Below are positions 27,579-36,899 of a DNA stretch of 64,000 bases, one piece after another. This DNA comes from Clostridium rectalis. GTDB lineage: Bacteria > Bacillota > Clostridia > Clostridiales > Clostridiaceae. The notes under the pieces were generated by a model. That model worked only from the letters and a program-made list of their open reading frames with translations, had not been told where the DNA came from and made no database searches. The DNA is taken from contig NZ_UYZZ01000002.1 of the NCBI RefSeq assembly GCF_900626095.1, forward strand, positions 310,001 through 374,000, written 5' to 3'. How positions within the stretch are numbered: the first letter of the stretch is position 1; each line of letters starts with the position of its first letter. The position numbers and the translations under genes were made by a program.

Positions 27579-29039
27579 GTGTATAAATTAAATCAAAATG
27601 AAACCCCATTATTTGATGCTTTAAAAGAATATGTAAACAGAGAAACTATACCATTTCACGTACCTGGTCATAAAAAAGGTGTAGGTATAGAAGAGGAATT
27701 TAAAAATTTTATAGGCCATAATGCTTTTAAAATTGATGTTACTGTATTCAAGTTAGTAGACAGTTTACATCATCCTACTGGACCAATAAAAAAAGCACAA
27801 GAACTAGCCGCTGATGCTTATGGTTCTGATGCTGCTTTCTTTTCAATCCATGGTACTTCTGGAGCTATTCAGGCTATGATTATGTCTGTGGTTTCCTCTG
27901 GTGACAAAATAATTATACCTAGAAATGTTCATAAATCTGTAACTGCAGGTATAATTTTAAGTGGTGCTACACCAGTTTATATGCAACCGGAACTTGATAG
28001 AAAAGTTGGTATAGCACACGGTGTTACTAAAGAAACAGTAGAGGAGACTTTAAAAGCGAACCCAGATGCGAAAGCTGTTCTAATAATTAATCCAACTTAT
28101 TATGGAGTTGCAACAGATATACAAAATATAGCTAATATTGTTCATAGCTACAATATTCCTTTGATAGTAGATGAAGCTCATGGTCCACACCTTGGTTTCA
28201 ATGAAAAATTACCAATATCCGCAATGAATGCTGGTGCAGATATATGTGCACAAAGTACCCATAAAATTATAGGTGCTTTAACTCAGTGCTCATTACTTCA
28301 AGTTCGTTCAGGAAGAGTTGATATTCACAGAGTACAGCAGATACTAAATGTTTTGCAAACCACATCACCTTCTTATATTTTAATGGTCTCTTTAGATTGT
28401 GCTAGAAAACAAATTGCACTGCAAGGATATGATTTATTAGAAAAAACTATAGAGCTTTCAAATTATGCTCGTGAGAATATAAATAAAATTCCAGGTTTTT
28501 ATTGTTTTGGACAAGAAATCTTGGGTCAACCTGGTGTATTCGCCTTAGATCCAACAAAAATAACCATAACATGTAGGGATTTAGGAATTACTGGTTATGA
28601 TTTAGATATGATTCTTTCAAATAAATATCACATTCAAGTGGAATTATCAGATTTGTATAATGTATTAGCTGTGGGTTCTTTTGGTGATACAAAGGAAAAT
28701 ATCGATTCCTTGATTTCTGCTTTAAAAGAAATTAGTAAAGAATACTATGGAAATAAAGATAAAAAATCTGATTTTATAGATATACCAAATATACCTAAAC
28801 AGGTTGAAATTCCTAGAGAAGCTTTTAATAGCCATAAAATTTGCATTCCATTAAGTGAAAGCACTGGGAAAATAAGTGGCGAATTTTTAATGGCTTATCC
28901 ACCAGGTATTCCTATACTATGTCCTGGTGAAATTATAACAAAAGAAATAATTGAATATGTGCAAAAGTTGAAGGAAACTGGTCTATATGTTCAAGGTACC
29001 GAGGATTCAGAAGTTAATTATATCAAAGTAGTAGACTAG
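27579..29039 (+). CDS. speA: Orn/Lys/Arg decarboxylase, SpeA type
   Basis: About 486 residues, matching the short Bacillus SpeA/YaaO-type PLP decarboxylases. Visible are PFHVPGHKKG, FFSIHGTSGAIQAMIMS, VDEAHGPHLGF, the PLP lysine in STHKIIGAL and the C-terminal domain with STGKISGEFLMAYPPGIPILCPGE. SpeA makes agmatine from arginine for polyamine synthesis. Lysine or ornithine use cannot be excluded. GTG at 27567 opens the frame, but that codon lies in the ribosome site AAGAAGGTG. GTG at 27579, 9 nt downstream, is the better start. It is one of two plus-strand genes in the central part of the window. Confidence 0.85.
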   Translation: MYKLNQNETPLFDALKEYVNRETIPFHVPGHKKGVGIEEEFKNFIGHNAFKIDVTVFKLVDSLHHPTGPIKKAQELAADAYGSDAAFFSIHGTSGAIQAMIMSVVSSGDKIIIPRNVHKSVTAGIILSGATPVYMQPELDRKVGIAHGVTKETVEETLKANPDAKAVLIINPTYYGVATDIQNIANIVHSYNIPLIVDEAHGPHLGFNEKLPISAMNAGADICAQSTHKIIGALTQCSLLQVRSGRVDIHRVQQILNVLQTTSPSYILMVSLDCARKQIALQGYDLLEKTIELSNYARENINKIPGFYCFGQEILGQPGVFALDPTKITITCRDLGITGYDLDMILSNKYHIQVELSDLYNVLAVGSFGDTKENIDSLISALKEISKEYYGNKDKKSDFIDIPNIPKQVEIPREAFNSHKICIPLSESTGKISGEFLMAYPPGIPILCPGEIITKEIIEYVQKLKETGLYVQGTEDSEVNYIKVVD

Positions 29040-29045
29040 ATTAAA

Positions 29046-29072
29046 GGGTGTCTTGTATTGTACAAGATACCC
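29046..29072. terminator. Bidirectional terminator between convergent genes
   Basis: The arms GGGTGTCTTGTA and TACAAGATACCC pair over 12 positions (one G-U) around a 3-nt loop, between the decarboxylase stop and the stop of the minus-strand unknown gene. The U-run is short. Confidence 0.7.
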
Positions 29073-29902
29073 TATCTTCTTAACCCTTTAATATTCTCTT
29101 TAATTATTTTATTATTATTTGTTCTCACAAGATTTATATACTTGTTAATATCGTAATTAGCTATACTTTCATAAGCAGATATTATCTTTTTAAAATATGT
29201 AATCTGATATTCTAACTTTAATAATGATTCCCTTATCTCCTTATTAAATCTAAGGGTCAAAACTCTCCTATATTTTCTAATTAATTTTATAAAATCATCA
29301 CAGATTTCCTTTACTGAAATTATTAACTTTATACTTTTAAAGTTTGTTATTAAAATTTCTTCATATATTAAGTATGCTTCATTAAAAACATATTCATCAA
29401 ATACAAGATTATTAATTTTTAATTGTTTTTCTATGTTAATTAGTTCTTCTATTTTTTTATTTTTTTCTTTCCTAAATCTTATGGTTTGTTCTATTACGTT
29501 TTTAATCTTTTCCGTATTTTTTTCTGATTTTTCTTTTAAAAATTCTATTGCTAATAATGCTTTGTTAAAATCATATTCATATCTTTTTATTGTACCTTCA
29601 TCATTATAAGTGGAGATTATAGAAAATTTACTTTCCCTATTGAAAATGCTTTTATAATAAAAGGCTAACTTTGATAATTCTAATATCATCTCTTCATTAT
29701 GTACAACCTTACCCTCACAGGATAAATACAGTATTCCTTTTATTATATACTTTCCTCTTCCAAAAGCTTTTTTCCTAAATTCAATCTCCTTATATATTTT
29801 ATCCTTTAACCTTATATCTAAACATTTAACTTTTTCGCCTTTTCTTACATAAGTCTTTAAACTCCTTTCTAAGTTTTCAGGAATTTCCTTATAAATACAC
29901 AA
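29072..29902 (-). CDS. Conserved-looking protein of unknown function, helix-rich
   Basis: I do not recognise a family. The product is lysine/glutamate-rich and mostly helical, with a coiled-coil-prone middle (residues about 120-160, FLKEKSEKNTEKIKNVIEQ). There is no signal peptide or membrane segment. The frame is open to ATG at 29956, which would overlap the DUF523 stop by 32 bases. TTG at 29902 follows GGGGTG by 6 nt and removes the overlap, so I prefer it. It is the last gene of the U32-mutS2-DUF523 run and is presumably co-transcribed. No function is offered. Confidence 0.65.
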   Translation of the reverse strand: MCIYKEIPENLERSLKTYVRKGEKVKCLDIRLKDKIYKEIEFRKKAFGRGKYIIKGILYLSCEGKVVHNEEMILELSKLAFYYKSIFNRESKFSIISTYNDEGTIKRYEYDFNKALLAIEFLKEKSEKNTEKIKNVIEQTIRFRKEKNKKIEELINIEKQLKINNLVFDEYVFNEAYLIYEEILITNFKSIKLIISVKEICDDFIKLIRKYRRVLTLRFNKEIRESLLKLEYQITYFKKIISAYESIANYDINKYINLVRTNNNKIIKENIKGLRR

Positions 29903-29924
29903 ATAATTCACCCCAATTAAAAGA

Positions 29925-30389
29925 TCATATTTCTTCCTTAAGTTTTTCAAAATCATATTCTGTGAATATTTTTATTCCATTTTTTCTTAACAACTCTGCT
30001 GTTACCCCATTACCTTTTATTTTTTTGCCTGAAAATGTTCCATCATATATCATTCCATAACCACAAGAGGGACTGTTAGATTTTAATATAGCATACTGTG
30101 CTTTACACTCCTTAGCTATATTTAAAGTTTCATAAGCACCCTTTATAAATTTATCTGTTGATTCATTGCCAGCTAAATCTTTAACTTTTGATAGTCTTTT
30201 TAACACTTCCATGCCAGTACCATTTATTATCTCCTGTGGAGGTCTAGGTGTTTGTAAACCTCCCAATTGTTCCGGACATACTAATATTGCCTTTTTTTGC
30301 TTAAATAGTTTTAAAACATCCTCACTAAGATTATTTTTACCATTATATTTACAGTTAATACCACACAGGCAAGCACTTATAATTATCAT
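29925..30389 (-). CDS. DUF523 family protein
   Basis: 154 residues with the family hallmarks: ISACLCGINCKYNG at the N-terminus (three Cys), CPEQLGGLQTPRPP, GAYETLNIAKECKAQYAILKSNSPSCGYGMIYDGTFSGKKIKGNGVTAELL. The conserved cysteines and the SNSPSCG motif suggest metal or cluster binding or a thiol chemistry, but no function is established to my knowledge. It starts at ATG after ATAGGAGAG and follows mutS2 by 21 bases in the same direction. Confidence 0.9.
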   Translation of the reverse strand: MIIISACLCGINCKYNGKNNLSEDVLKLFKQKKAILVCPEQLGGLQTPRPPQEIINGTGMEVLKRLSKVKDLAGNESTDKFIKGAYETLNIAKECKAQYAILKSNSPSCGYGMIYDGTFSGKKIKGNGVTAELLRKNGIKIFTEYDFEKLKEEI

Positions 30390-30410
30390 ATAAAATTTCT
30401 CTCCTATATA

Positions 30411-32771
30411 TTATTTTATTATAACTATAGTAACTCCACTTCCTCCTTCACCATATCCACCTAAATTATAGGACTTAACATGGGGATGATTTTTAAGCAT
30501 ATCATTTATAGCTTTTCTAAGTATACCTGTTCCCTTGCCATGAATTACTGTAACCTCTGATAATCCCGCCATATATGCCTCATCTAAATATTTATCTGTT
30601 CTATAAGTTGCCTCTTCGGAATCCATCCCCCTTAAATCCACAGATGAACTTACACTTTTAAAATTTAATTTAGCTTCTCTTTTTACAGACTTTTTATTTA
30701 TATTACTTTTACTGTCACATTGCCTTAGCTCTTCTGCTTTAACGCTTATTTTCATAATTCCTGCCTGTACTTGCACTTCCCCTTTGTTATCGGGTTTAGA
30801 TAAAATTATTACTTTTTGATTCAAAGTAGGTAAAAAGACTTCTTCCCCTAACTTTATCTCATGTAATACTTTTCCCTTATCCTTTTTACTATTCTCTAAT
30901 TTACCCTCCATATTTTCTAATCTATCTTTTAATTTTCTTCTTTCTTCCTCTAATTTTCTTCTTGCATCAGAGGAATAACCCATTCTTTCCAAATCTCTAA
31001 TGTTTTTTAATATTTCATCTGCTTCTTCTTTAGCTTCTTTTATTACTCTTTTACTTTCCTTTTGAGCCTCTATTAATAATTTTTCCCTGCTACTATCTAG
31101 CCTTTTTAATTTATTTTCATAATCGCTTTTTATTTTACTAACCTGTAATTTCAACATTTCAGACTTTCTAGCATCTTCTCCTGCCTTTATACTTTTCTCT
31201 TGAAGATTTTGTATTAAATCCTCAAATCTTAAATTATCACTAGAAATACTATTTTTAGCATCTTCTATTATATAAGACTGAAGACCTAGTCTTTTTGAAA
31301 TCTCAAAAGCATTTGATTTCCCCGGGATACCTATAAGCAATCTATAAGTAGGCTTTAATGTTTCAACATCAAATTCTACAGAAGCATTTTCTACACCCTG
31401 ACTTTTTAAGGCATAAGCCTTAAGCTCACTGTAGTGAGTTGTAGCAACTATTTTCACTTTTCTTTTTCTTAAGTTTTCTAAAATAGCTACAGCTAAAGCA
31501 GCACCTTCTGTAGGATCTGTACCTGCCCCTAATTCATCAAATAAAACTAGTGAACTTTCGTCAGCTTTATCCATAATATCTACTATATTAGTCATGTGTG
31601 ATGAAAATGTTGATAAACTTTGTTCTATACTTTGTTCATCTCCTATATCTGCAAAAATTTCCTTAAAAAAACTTACTGTAGAGTTTTCTCTAGCAGGAAT
31701 CATTAGCCCACTCATAGCCATTATATGTAAAAGTCCTACTGTTTTTAGTGTTACAGTCTTTCCTCCGGTATTAGGGCCTGTGATAATTAAAGAAGTAAAA
31801 TCCTTTCCTAAGTATATATTCATTGGCACTGCCAGATTAGGATCTATTAAAGGGTGCTTCCCTTCTACTATATCTACTATTCCATTTTCATTCACACTTG
31901 GACATATACAATTTAATTCACTTGCGAATTTTGCTTTAGTAAATATAAAATCCAGTTCCCAAACAATTTTTGAGTTATTTTCTACCAAATCAATATTATC
32001 ATATATTTCTTTTGAAAGTTCTTCAAGTATCCTTTGTACTTCCGCTTTCTCCTTAAGCATTAATTCTCTAATTTCATTATTTAAATTAACAAGTCCCATA
32101 GGTTCTATAAACAATGTTGCCCCAGATGAACTTTGATCATGGACAAGTCCAGGTACTGAACCCTTATGTTCAGATTTCACAGGTAAAACATATCTTTCTC
32201 CTCTAATTGTATATATGTTTTCTTGTAAATATTGTGAATAAGTTCTTACAAATGAATTAACTTTATCTCTCACAGAGGCATTTTTATCTTTCAAGGCTCT
32301 TCTTATATTATATAACGCCGTACTTGCTTTATCAGAAATTTCTTCATCACTTACTATAGCCATAAATATAGAATCTTCTATTGTTTTAAGTGGAACTATA
32401 CCCTCACAAATATCTTCAATAACTTTATAACTTTCCTCTTCTTCTTTATGTTTTATATATTCTTTAAATTTTCTTGCACATCTAATAACAGCAGCAATTT
32501 TTAATAATTGGCCTGGCATAAGCAAAAACCCTTTTCCTGCCCTTTTTATAGTACCTCTTACATCAAATATTCCATCAAAAGGAGGGGACCCTTTTTTGCT
32601 CAAAAGTTGTAGTGCCTCTTTTGTTTCTTCAAGATGCTCCTCCATTTCATAAATATTATTATAAGGCCTTAAATCATCTATAATATCTTTTGAAGCCTGA
32701 GTACAAGTATATTTTTTTAACATTTCTTTAATTTTATTAAACTCTAAAACCCTTAATGCTCTTTCATTCAA
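30411..32771 (-). CDS. mutS2: MutS2, ribosome-collision/recombination ATPase with Smr domain
   Basis: About 786 residues. A helical core is followed by a MutS-type ATPase with Walker A GPNTGGKTVTLKT, Walker B LVLFDELGAGTDPTEGAAL and the ATTHYSELKAYA segment. A long coiled coil (about 520-640) comes next, then a C-terminal Smr endonuclease domain with DLRGMDSEEA, HGKGTGILR and GGYGEGGSGVT. Firmicute MutS2 has been linked to suppression of recombination and to splitting of collided ribosomes. TTG at 32780 abuts AAAGGTGG, while TTG at 32771 is 9 nt after it and gives the expected MNERALRVLEF start. Confidence 0.95.
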   Translation of the reverse strand: MNERALRVLEFNKIKEMLKKYTCTQASKDIIDDLRPYNNIYEMEEHLEETKEALQLLSKKGSPPFDGIFDVRGTIKRAGKGFLLMPGQLLKIAAVIRCARKFKEYIKHKEEEESYKVIEDICEGIVPLKTIEDSIFMAIVSDEEISDKASTALYNIRRALKDKNASVRDKVNSFVRTYSQYLQENIYTIRGERYVLPVKSEHKGSVPGLVHDQSSSGATLFIEPMGLVNLNNEIRELMLKEKAEVQRILEELSKEIYDNIDLVENNSKIVWELDFIFTKAKFASELNCICPSVNENGIVDIVEGKHPLIDPNLAVPMNIYLGKDFTSLIITGPNTGGKTVTLKTVGLLHIMAMSGLMIPARENSTVSFFKEIFADIGDEQSIEQSLSTFSSHMTNIVDIMDKADESSLVLFDELGAGTDPTEGAALAVAILENLRKRKVKIVATTHYSELKAYALKSQGVENASVEFDVETLKPTYRLLIGIPGKSNAFEISKRLGLQSYIIEDAKNSISSDNLRFEDLIQNLQEKSIKAGEDARKSEMLKLQVSKIKSDYENKLKRLDSSREKLLIEAQKESKRVIKEAKEEADEILKNIRDLERMGYSSDARRKLEEERRKLKDRLENMEGKLENSKKDKGKVLHEIKLGEEVFLPTLNQKVIILSKPDNKGEVQVQAGIMKISVKAEELRQCDSKSNINKKSVKREAKLNFKSVSSSVDLRGMDSEEATYRTDKYLDEAYMAGLSEVTVIHGKGTGILRKAINDMLKNHPHVKSYNLGGYGEGGSGVTIVIIK

Positions 32772-32794
32772 CCTTCTCAACCACCTTTTCTATG

Positions 32795-35158
32795 TTACTC
32801 TACTCCTCTTTTGTAGTGTCCTCTTGTAAATCCTTTTAAATCATTGCCCACCCAATTTTTATTTATAAATGCTTCTAATACTTTACTAGTTTCAATGAAA
32901 TCTTCATCTATGAAATCTAATCGAAAATTTTTAACTTTAATTTTCTCTAATTCACTAATATTAGAGATTAAATTTAATGGTACATTATTATAAATATAAC
33001 TTCTACAAAACTTATCTGTATAAATTGAGAATTCCTCATTTTTTCTATCAATTAATCCAAAACTTTTGTCCTTACAATAACCGGTACATACATTATTTGA
33101 ATCTTTGCCACCAAAAATACTCCCTATAGGACAATACTCGCTTATCATAAGTTCTATTTTACCATATACAATTATTTGTAAATTACTATGTTTTAATTTA
33201 CTTATTTCACTTTTATTTAATTCCACACTAGCACAATAGCCATGTATAAAGTTTTTATAAAAATCCAGTGAATAGTTATTAAAAATATTCAATTTATAAT
33301 CAGATATAATAATTGTTTTATTTCTAAATTTATTAATAATACCTAAGTTTGCAGTTATAATTCCCTTAATAGAATTCAAATTATTTTCTATATAATTATA
33401 AATACTATGAAATTCATCCTTTATAATATTAGGGATTTTTATATACACATTAATCCCTTCATTTATAAAATCAAATAAATTTAATTCATTTCTTCTTAAA
33501 AACGGATTAAAGGCTATATCTTTAATATTAAAACTTTTAGCTGCCCTCAATTGTTCTTTCGTTGTAATACAAACTAATGTTTTTGGTAGTTCGTATTTTT
33601 CTATACTTAATTTATTTATTTTTTTACAATTTAAATTTTTATTTGTATTCTCTCTCTTACTATTTCCATTAATTATTTCTTCTTGCAGCATGGAAATTAG
33701 TTCTCTTCTAACTTCATTTATTGATGAAACAGGTAAAAATCCTTCTTCAAAAGAAATAAAATTTATATTATTAACTTGAAATGCTGTATTCCTTGTCTTC
33801 TTTAAATTCTCTTCTATCTTTTTTTTATCTAAGGGTCTTTTTTTCGCCTGTTGAATAATGTGTCCCTGATGGATAATAGTTTTATTATTTACTTTTGTAG
33901 ATATAGTTATAGGCTCATTCACCCTAAAATTCACATCTATTTCTATATCTAATTTTTTATTATAAGGATCATTATAAAACTTTTCATAACTAGATAATAA
34001 TAATATATCTGAAGTCTTATAAAGTTCATCACCAAATATATAGTTTGCTGGAAATAATTTTACTTTATCTCCTTTAAAAGCTTTATCTACTTCCCTATCT
34101 TGTTTAGTTATTTTTGAAATAGTAAACCCTTTATCTTTATTTCTTATTCCATCTTTCAAAATTAAATCTTCTTTTAATGTTACCGTCAAATCTTTATTTA
34201 TTTTTCCAAGATATAGGCCTGTATTTTTAGGGTAGGAATATGACATCATATCTTTTCCCACATTACCAAATAAATAAGCCTTAGAAAATCCTTCTCTATT
34301 AAATAATTGAAGTAATTTTTTATTATCTTTTTCAAAATGTAATTGTTTTTTTTCAGTGTTGTTTTGTACAAAATCTATAGCTCTTCTGTATGTGTCTACT
34401 ACACCAGCCACATACTCTGGTCTTTTCATTCTTCCCTCTATTTTTAAAGATGTAACACCACTTAATAAAATTTCTTTTATGTTATCTAAAGTACATATAT
34501 CTTTAGGACTTAATATATATGCTTTTTCTTTTCTTCCTGTGTTTTTATCTATAAGTGTATAGGGAAGTCTACAGGGCTGAGCACATCTTCCTCTATTACC
34601 ACTTCTACCACCTATAATACTACTCATTAAACACTGACCTGAATAGCATACACATAATGCTCCATGTATAAAAATTTCTATTTCAACACCTAAATTTTCC
34701 GATATATATTTTATTTCATTTAAAGACAACTCTCTAGATAGAACTATACGTTTAAAATTTAGCTCTTTAAGGAGTTTAGCTCCCTCTAAATTATGTACAG
34801 TCATCTGGGTAGATGCATGTAGTTCTAAATTAGGTATTTCCTTATTTAAAAAATATATAAGCCCCGTATCTTGTACTATTAACCCATCTACCCCTATATT
34901 GTATAAAAACCTAGCATAATCTATAGCTTCTTCCATTTCTTCATCTTTAAGCAAAGTATTTAATGTTACATACACTTTCACACCATACAAATGACAATAA
35001 TTTATTGCATCTTTCATATTTTCATCATTAAAATTTGATGCATATGCTCTAGCAGAAAATTTACTTCCTCCAAGATATACTGCATTTGCACCTGCCAAAA
35101 CTGCAGCATGTAAACTTTCTATACTACCTGCTGGAGCAAGTAACTCTATATTATTCAT
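32795..35158 (-). CDS. U32 family peptidase / RlhA-like protein with DUF3656
   Basis: 787 residues. The N-terminal TIM-barrel half begins LLAPAGSIESLHAAVLAGANAVYLGG and contains the U32 signature EIFIHGALCVCYSGQCLMS, followed by GNRGRCAQPCRLPY. These cysteines are the presumed cluster or metal ligands. A DUF3656-type region follows from about residue 370, and a C-terminal Cys group lies in GKDSNNVCTGYCKDKSFGL. E. coli RlhA, with this architecture, hydroxylates a cytidine in 23S rRNA. Older annotation as collagenase-like peptidase rests on homology only. It is followed by mutS2 after 14 bases, so the pair is likely translated from one mRNA. Confidence 0.87.
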   Translation of the reverse strand: MNNIELLAPAGSIESLHAAVLAGANAVYLGGSKFSARAYASNFNDENMKDAINYCHLYGVKVYVTLNTLLKDEEMEEAIDYARFLYNIGVDGLIVQDTGLIYFLNKEIPNLELHASTQMTVHNLEGAKLLKELNFKRIVLSRELSLNEIKYISENLGVEIEIFIHGALCVCYSGQCLMSSIIGGRSGNRGRCAQPCRLPYTLIDKNTGRKEKAYILSPKDICTLDNIKEILLSGVTSLKIEGRMKRPEYVAGVVDTYRRAIDFVQNNTEKKQLHFEKDNKKLLQLFNREGFSKAYLFGNVGKDMMSYSYPKNTGLYLGKINKDLTVTLKEDLILKDGIRNKDKGFTISKITKQDREVDKAFKGDKVKLFPANYIFGDELYKTSDILLLSSYEKFYNDPYNKKLDIEIDVNFRVNEPITISTKVNNKTIIHQGHIIQQAKKRPLDKKKIEENLKKTRNTAFQVNNINFISFEEGFLPVSSINEVRRELISMLQEEIINGNSKRENTNKNLNCKKINKLSIEKYELPKTLVCITTKEQLRAAKSFNIKDIAFNPFLRRNELNLFDFINEGINVYIKIPNIIKDEFHSIYNYIENNLNSIKGIITANLGIINKFRNKTIIISDYKLNIFNNYSLDFYKNFIHGYCASVELNKSEISKLKHSNLQIIVYGKIELMISEYCPIGSIFGGKDSNNVCTGYCKDKSFGLIDRKNEEFSIYTDKFCRSYIYNNVPLNLISNISELEKIKVKNFRLDFIDEDFIETSKVLEAFINKNWVGNDLKGFTRGHYKRGVE

Positions 35159-35331
35159 TATTCATCTCTCCTATTTAAATCCTAAAGTTTATTATACAAT
35201 ATATTATTATTATTTAAAACCGATTTTCATTTCTACAAACTTAATGAATTAATTTATGTGATTATATTTTTAAATACTTACTTAATTTATATCCACTTTT
35301 TTATGTAATTTATATTTTTTTAATTTCTAAC

Positions 35332-35365
35332 AAAAAAAATAAAAAGCGATCCAATGCCGCTTTTT
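35332..35365 (-). terminator. Rho-independent terminator of the lone glycosyltransferase gene
   Basis: The 8-bp arms AAAAAGCG and CGCTTTTT enclose a 9-nt loop and are followed on the minus strand by a run of Ts. The stem begins at the stop codon of the gene at 35364. The rest of 35159-35331 is AT-rich without a recognisable element. Confidence 0.8.
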
Positions 35366-36359
35366 ATTTATTTAATATAATATTTTTATAGCAATCATAT
35401 AAAACCTTTACACATTTTTCCCAATTATAATTTTCTTCAACATATAATCTTAACTTATCCTTTTTCTTATTTTTAATACCATTTTCTATACATTTAAAGA
35501 TTTCATCATCTTCATAGGGATTACAGTAGCTAGCCATATCCTTAAAATACTCTTTGCCACTTCCTTCAGCCGTAGTAACAATATTACAACCACTTGCAGC
35601 TGCCTCTAGTGAAGACAATCCCGGTGTTTCTATAAATGATGGTAATGCATGTAATTTGGCAAATCTGTAGGCATTATATATATTATAACTATCCATAAAT
35701 CCTAAATAAGTAACATTATTAAAACTCACACATCTATCAAAATAATACTTATCAATAATATTTCCTATAAGAACCAACTGAATCTTTAATTCATTACAGA
35801 TTCTAGCCAATATTAGTTGATTTTTAATTTTACATATTCTTCCCACACACAATACATAATTATCTAATTCAAATCTTTCTTTAAAATTATATAAAGGAAC
35901 GTCACTGTGCTCCACTTCTACTCCACTATAAACTACTGTATATGGTGCGTATTTTCCAAAGTCTTTTTTTAATTCTTCTTTTTCCATTAAACTATTTGGG
36001 AAAATCATTTTACAAGCCCTTAATATTTCACTTCTATATGGTTTACATTGATCCCATAATTTTATACTATCTAAATCATTGATATAGTTATAATATTTTT
36101 TAATATTCCAATAAACTGGTGACAATACTATATTTTTTTTGTAAAACTTTGCAGTCTTATAGTATTTATATGTTTCCCCCATCCTAGTTAAATTAAATAA
36201 ATGTACTAAATCATAGGATGAATAGTCATTTATTTGACCATTATTTATATCTACCATAACCCCCATTTTTCTTAAATATTCAGCTGTTTTTATAGCCTGC
36301 ATAGAATCACCAGCAAAATCCCTAAGATAGTCATTTCTTATGCAGAATAAAACCTTCAT
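35364..36359 (-). CDS. Lone GT4-like glycosyltransferase
   Basis: 331 residues. The start FCIRNDYLRDFAGDSMQAIKTAEYLRKMG is GT4-like. The donor domain has YVLCVGRICKIKNQLILARIC, LIGNIIDKYYFDRC, YLGFMDSYNIYNAYRFAKL and an E-x7-E-type motif in SFIETPGLSSLEAAASG. It is isolated between two terminators, 11 kb from the glycan locus and without sugar genes nearby. It may therefore serve another polymer, for example a spore coat or capsule glycan. The ATG follows TAGGAGGA. The acceptor and donor are unknown. Confidence 0.83.
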   Translation of the reverse strand: MKVLFCIRNDYLRDFAGDSMQAIKTAEYLRKMGVMVDINNGQINDYSSYDLVHLFNLTRMGETYKYYKTAKFYKKNIVLSPVYWNIKKYYNYINDLDSIKLWDQCKPYRSEILRACKMIFPNSLMEKEELKKDFGKYAPYTVVYSGVEVEHSDVPLYNFKERFELDNYVLCVGRICKIKNQLILARICNELKIQLVLIGNIIDKYYFDRCVSFNNVTYLGFMDSYNIYNAYRFAKLHALPSFIETPGLSSLEAAASGCNIVTTAEGSGKEYFKDMASYCNPYEDDEIFKCIENGIKNKKKDKLRLYVEENYNWEKCVKVLYDCYKNIILNK

Positions 36360-36571
36360 AAAAATTCCTCCTAATTATGTGCTTCACTTAAATTATTATT
36401 ATGCATAGACTTTAAATAATATCACGAATTTTATTAAATTAAGGCACTGAATAATATAGTTACTCAAAATTTATTATAATTTATATATAAACTATACAAT
36501 TAAAGGTATCTTAAAAATATTATTTTAATAAAACTGTAACTTGACAATTATTTTTAATATTCTATGATTAT

Positions 36572-36600
36572 AAAAAAAATGGACCTTACTCAGGTCCCTT
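36572..36600 (-). terminator. Rho-independent terminator of the DUF3343 operon
   Basis: The arms GGACCT and AGGTCC around a 5-nt loop are followed on the minus strand by ATTTTTTTTA. It lies immediately after the DUF3343 stop at 36603. Upstream of the next gene, 36360-36571 holds only a weak promoter-like TTGTCA and AATAAT pair. Confidence 0.82.
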
Positions 36601-36602
36601 TA

Positions 36603-36872
36603 TCAAATTATCTTTATATATTTTAAATTTTTCTTATCCCTTACAATCTCATATATGCCTCTAATAACTATTTTATATTCTTTTAAATAATCTTTTACAA
36701 GCTGCAAATACTCTTCTTTACACTTTAATGATTTTGTACAACTTGGTGATATAGTACAGGGTGTAGGTATAATCTCTACTTTGTACCCCTTTTTTAATAA
36801 TTTATTGTATATAGTAATTGCACCATTATGTGAAGCAAACACTACAACATATTCTCTCTCATTGGAAGACAT
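36603..36872 (-). CDS. DUF3343 family, putative Se/S carrier-like protein
   Basis: 89 residues. EYVVVFASHNGAITIYNKLLKKGYKVEIIPTPCTISPSC is the DUF3343 core (a short ferredoxin-like or TusA-like fold that handles a sulfur or selenium atom). Three cysteines fall at 39, 45 and 51, where most members, as I recall them, have a single S-CG motif, so the site is altered. It is the last gene of an operon that begins with a cysteine desulfurase family gene, which fits a role in accepting sulfur or selenium. Both points are inference from family and context. Confidence 0.8.
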   Translation of the reverse strand: MSSNEREYVVVFASHNGAITIYNKLLKKGYKVEIIPTPCTISPSCTKSLKCKEEYLQLVKDYLKEYKIVIRGIYEIVRDKKNLKYIKII

Positions 36873-36899
36873 ATCTTTTCACTCCCATAACCCTTAGAC

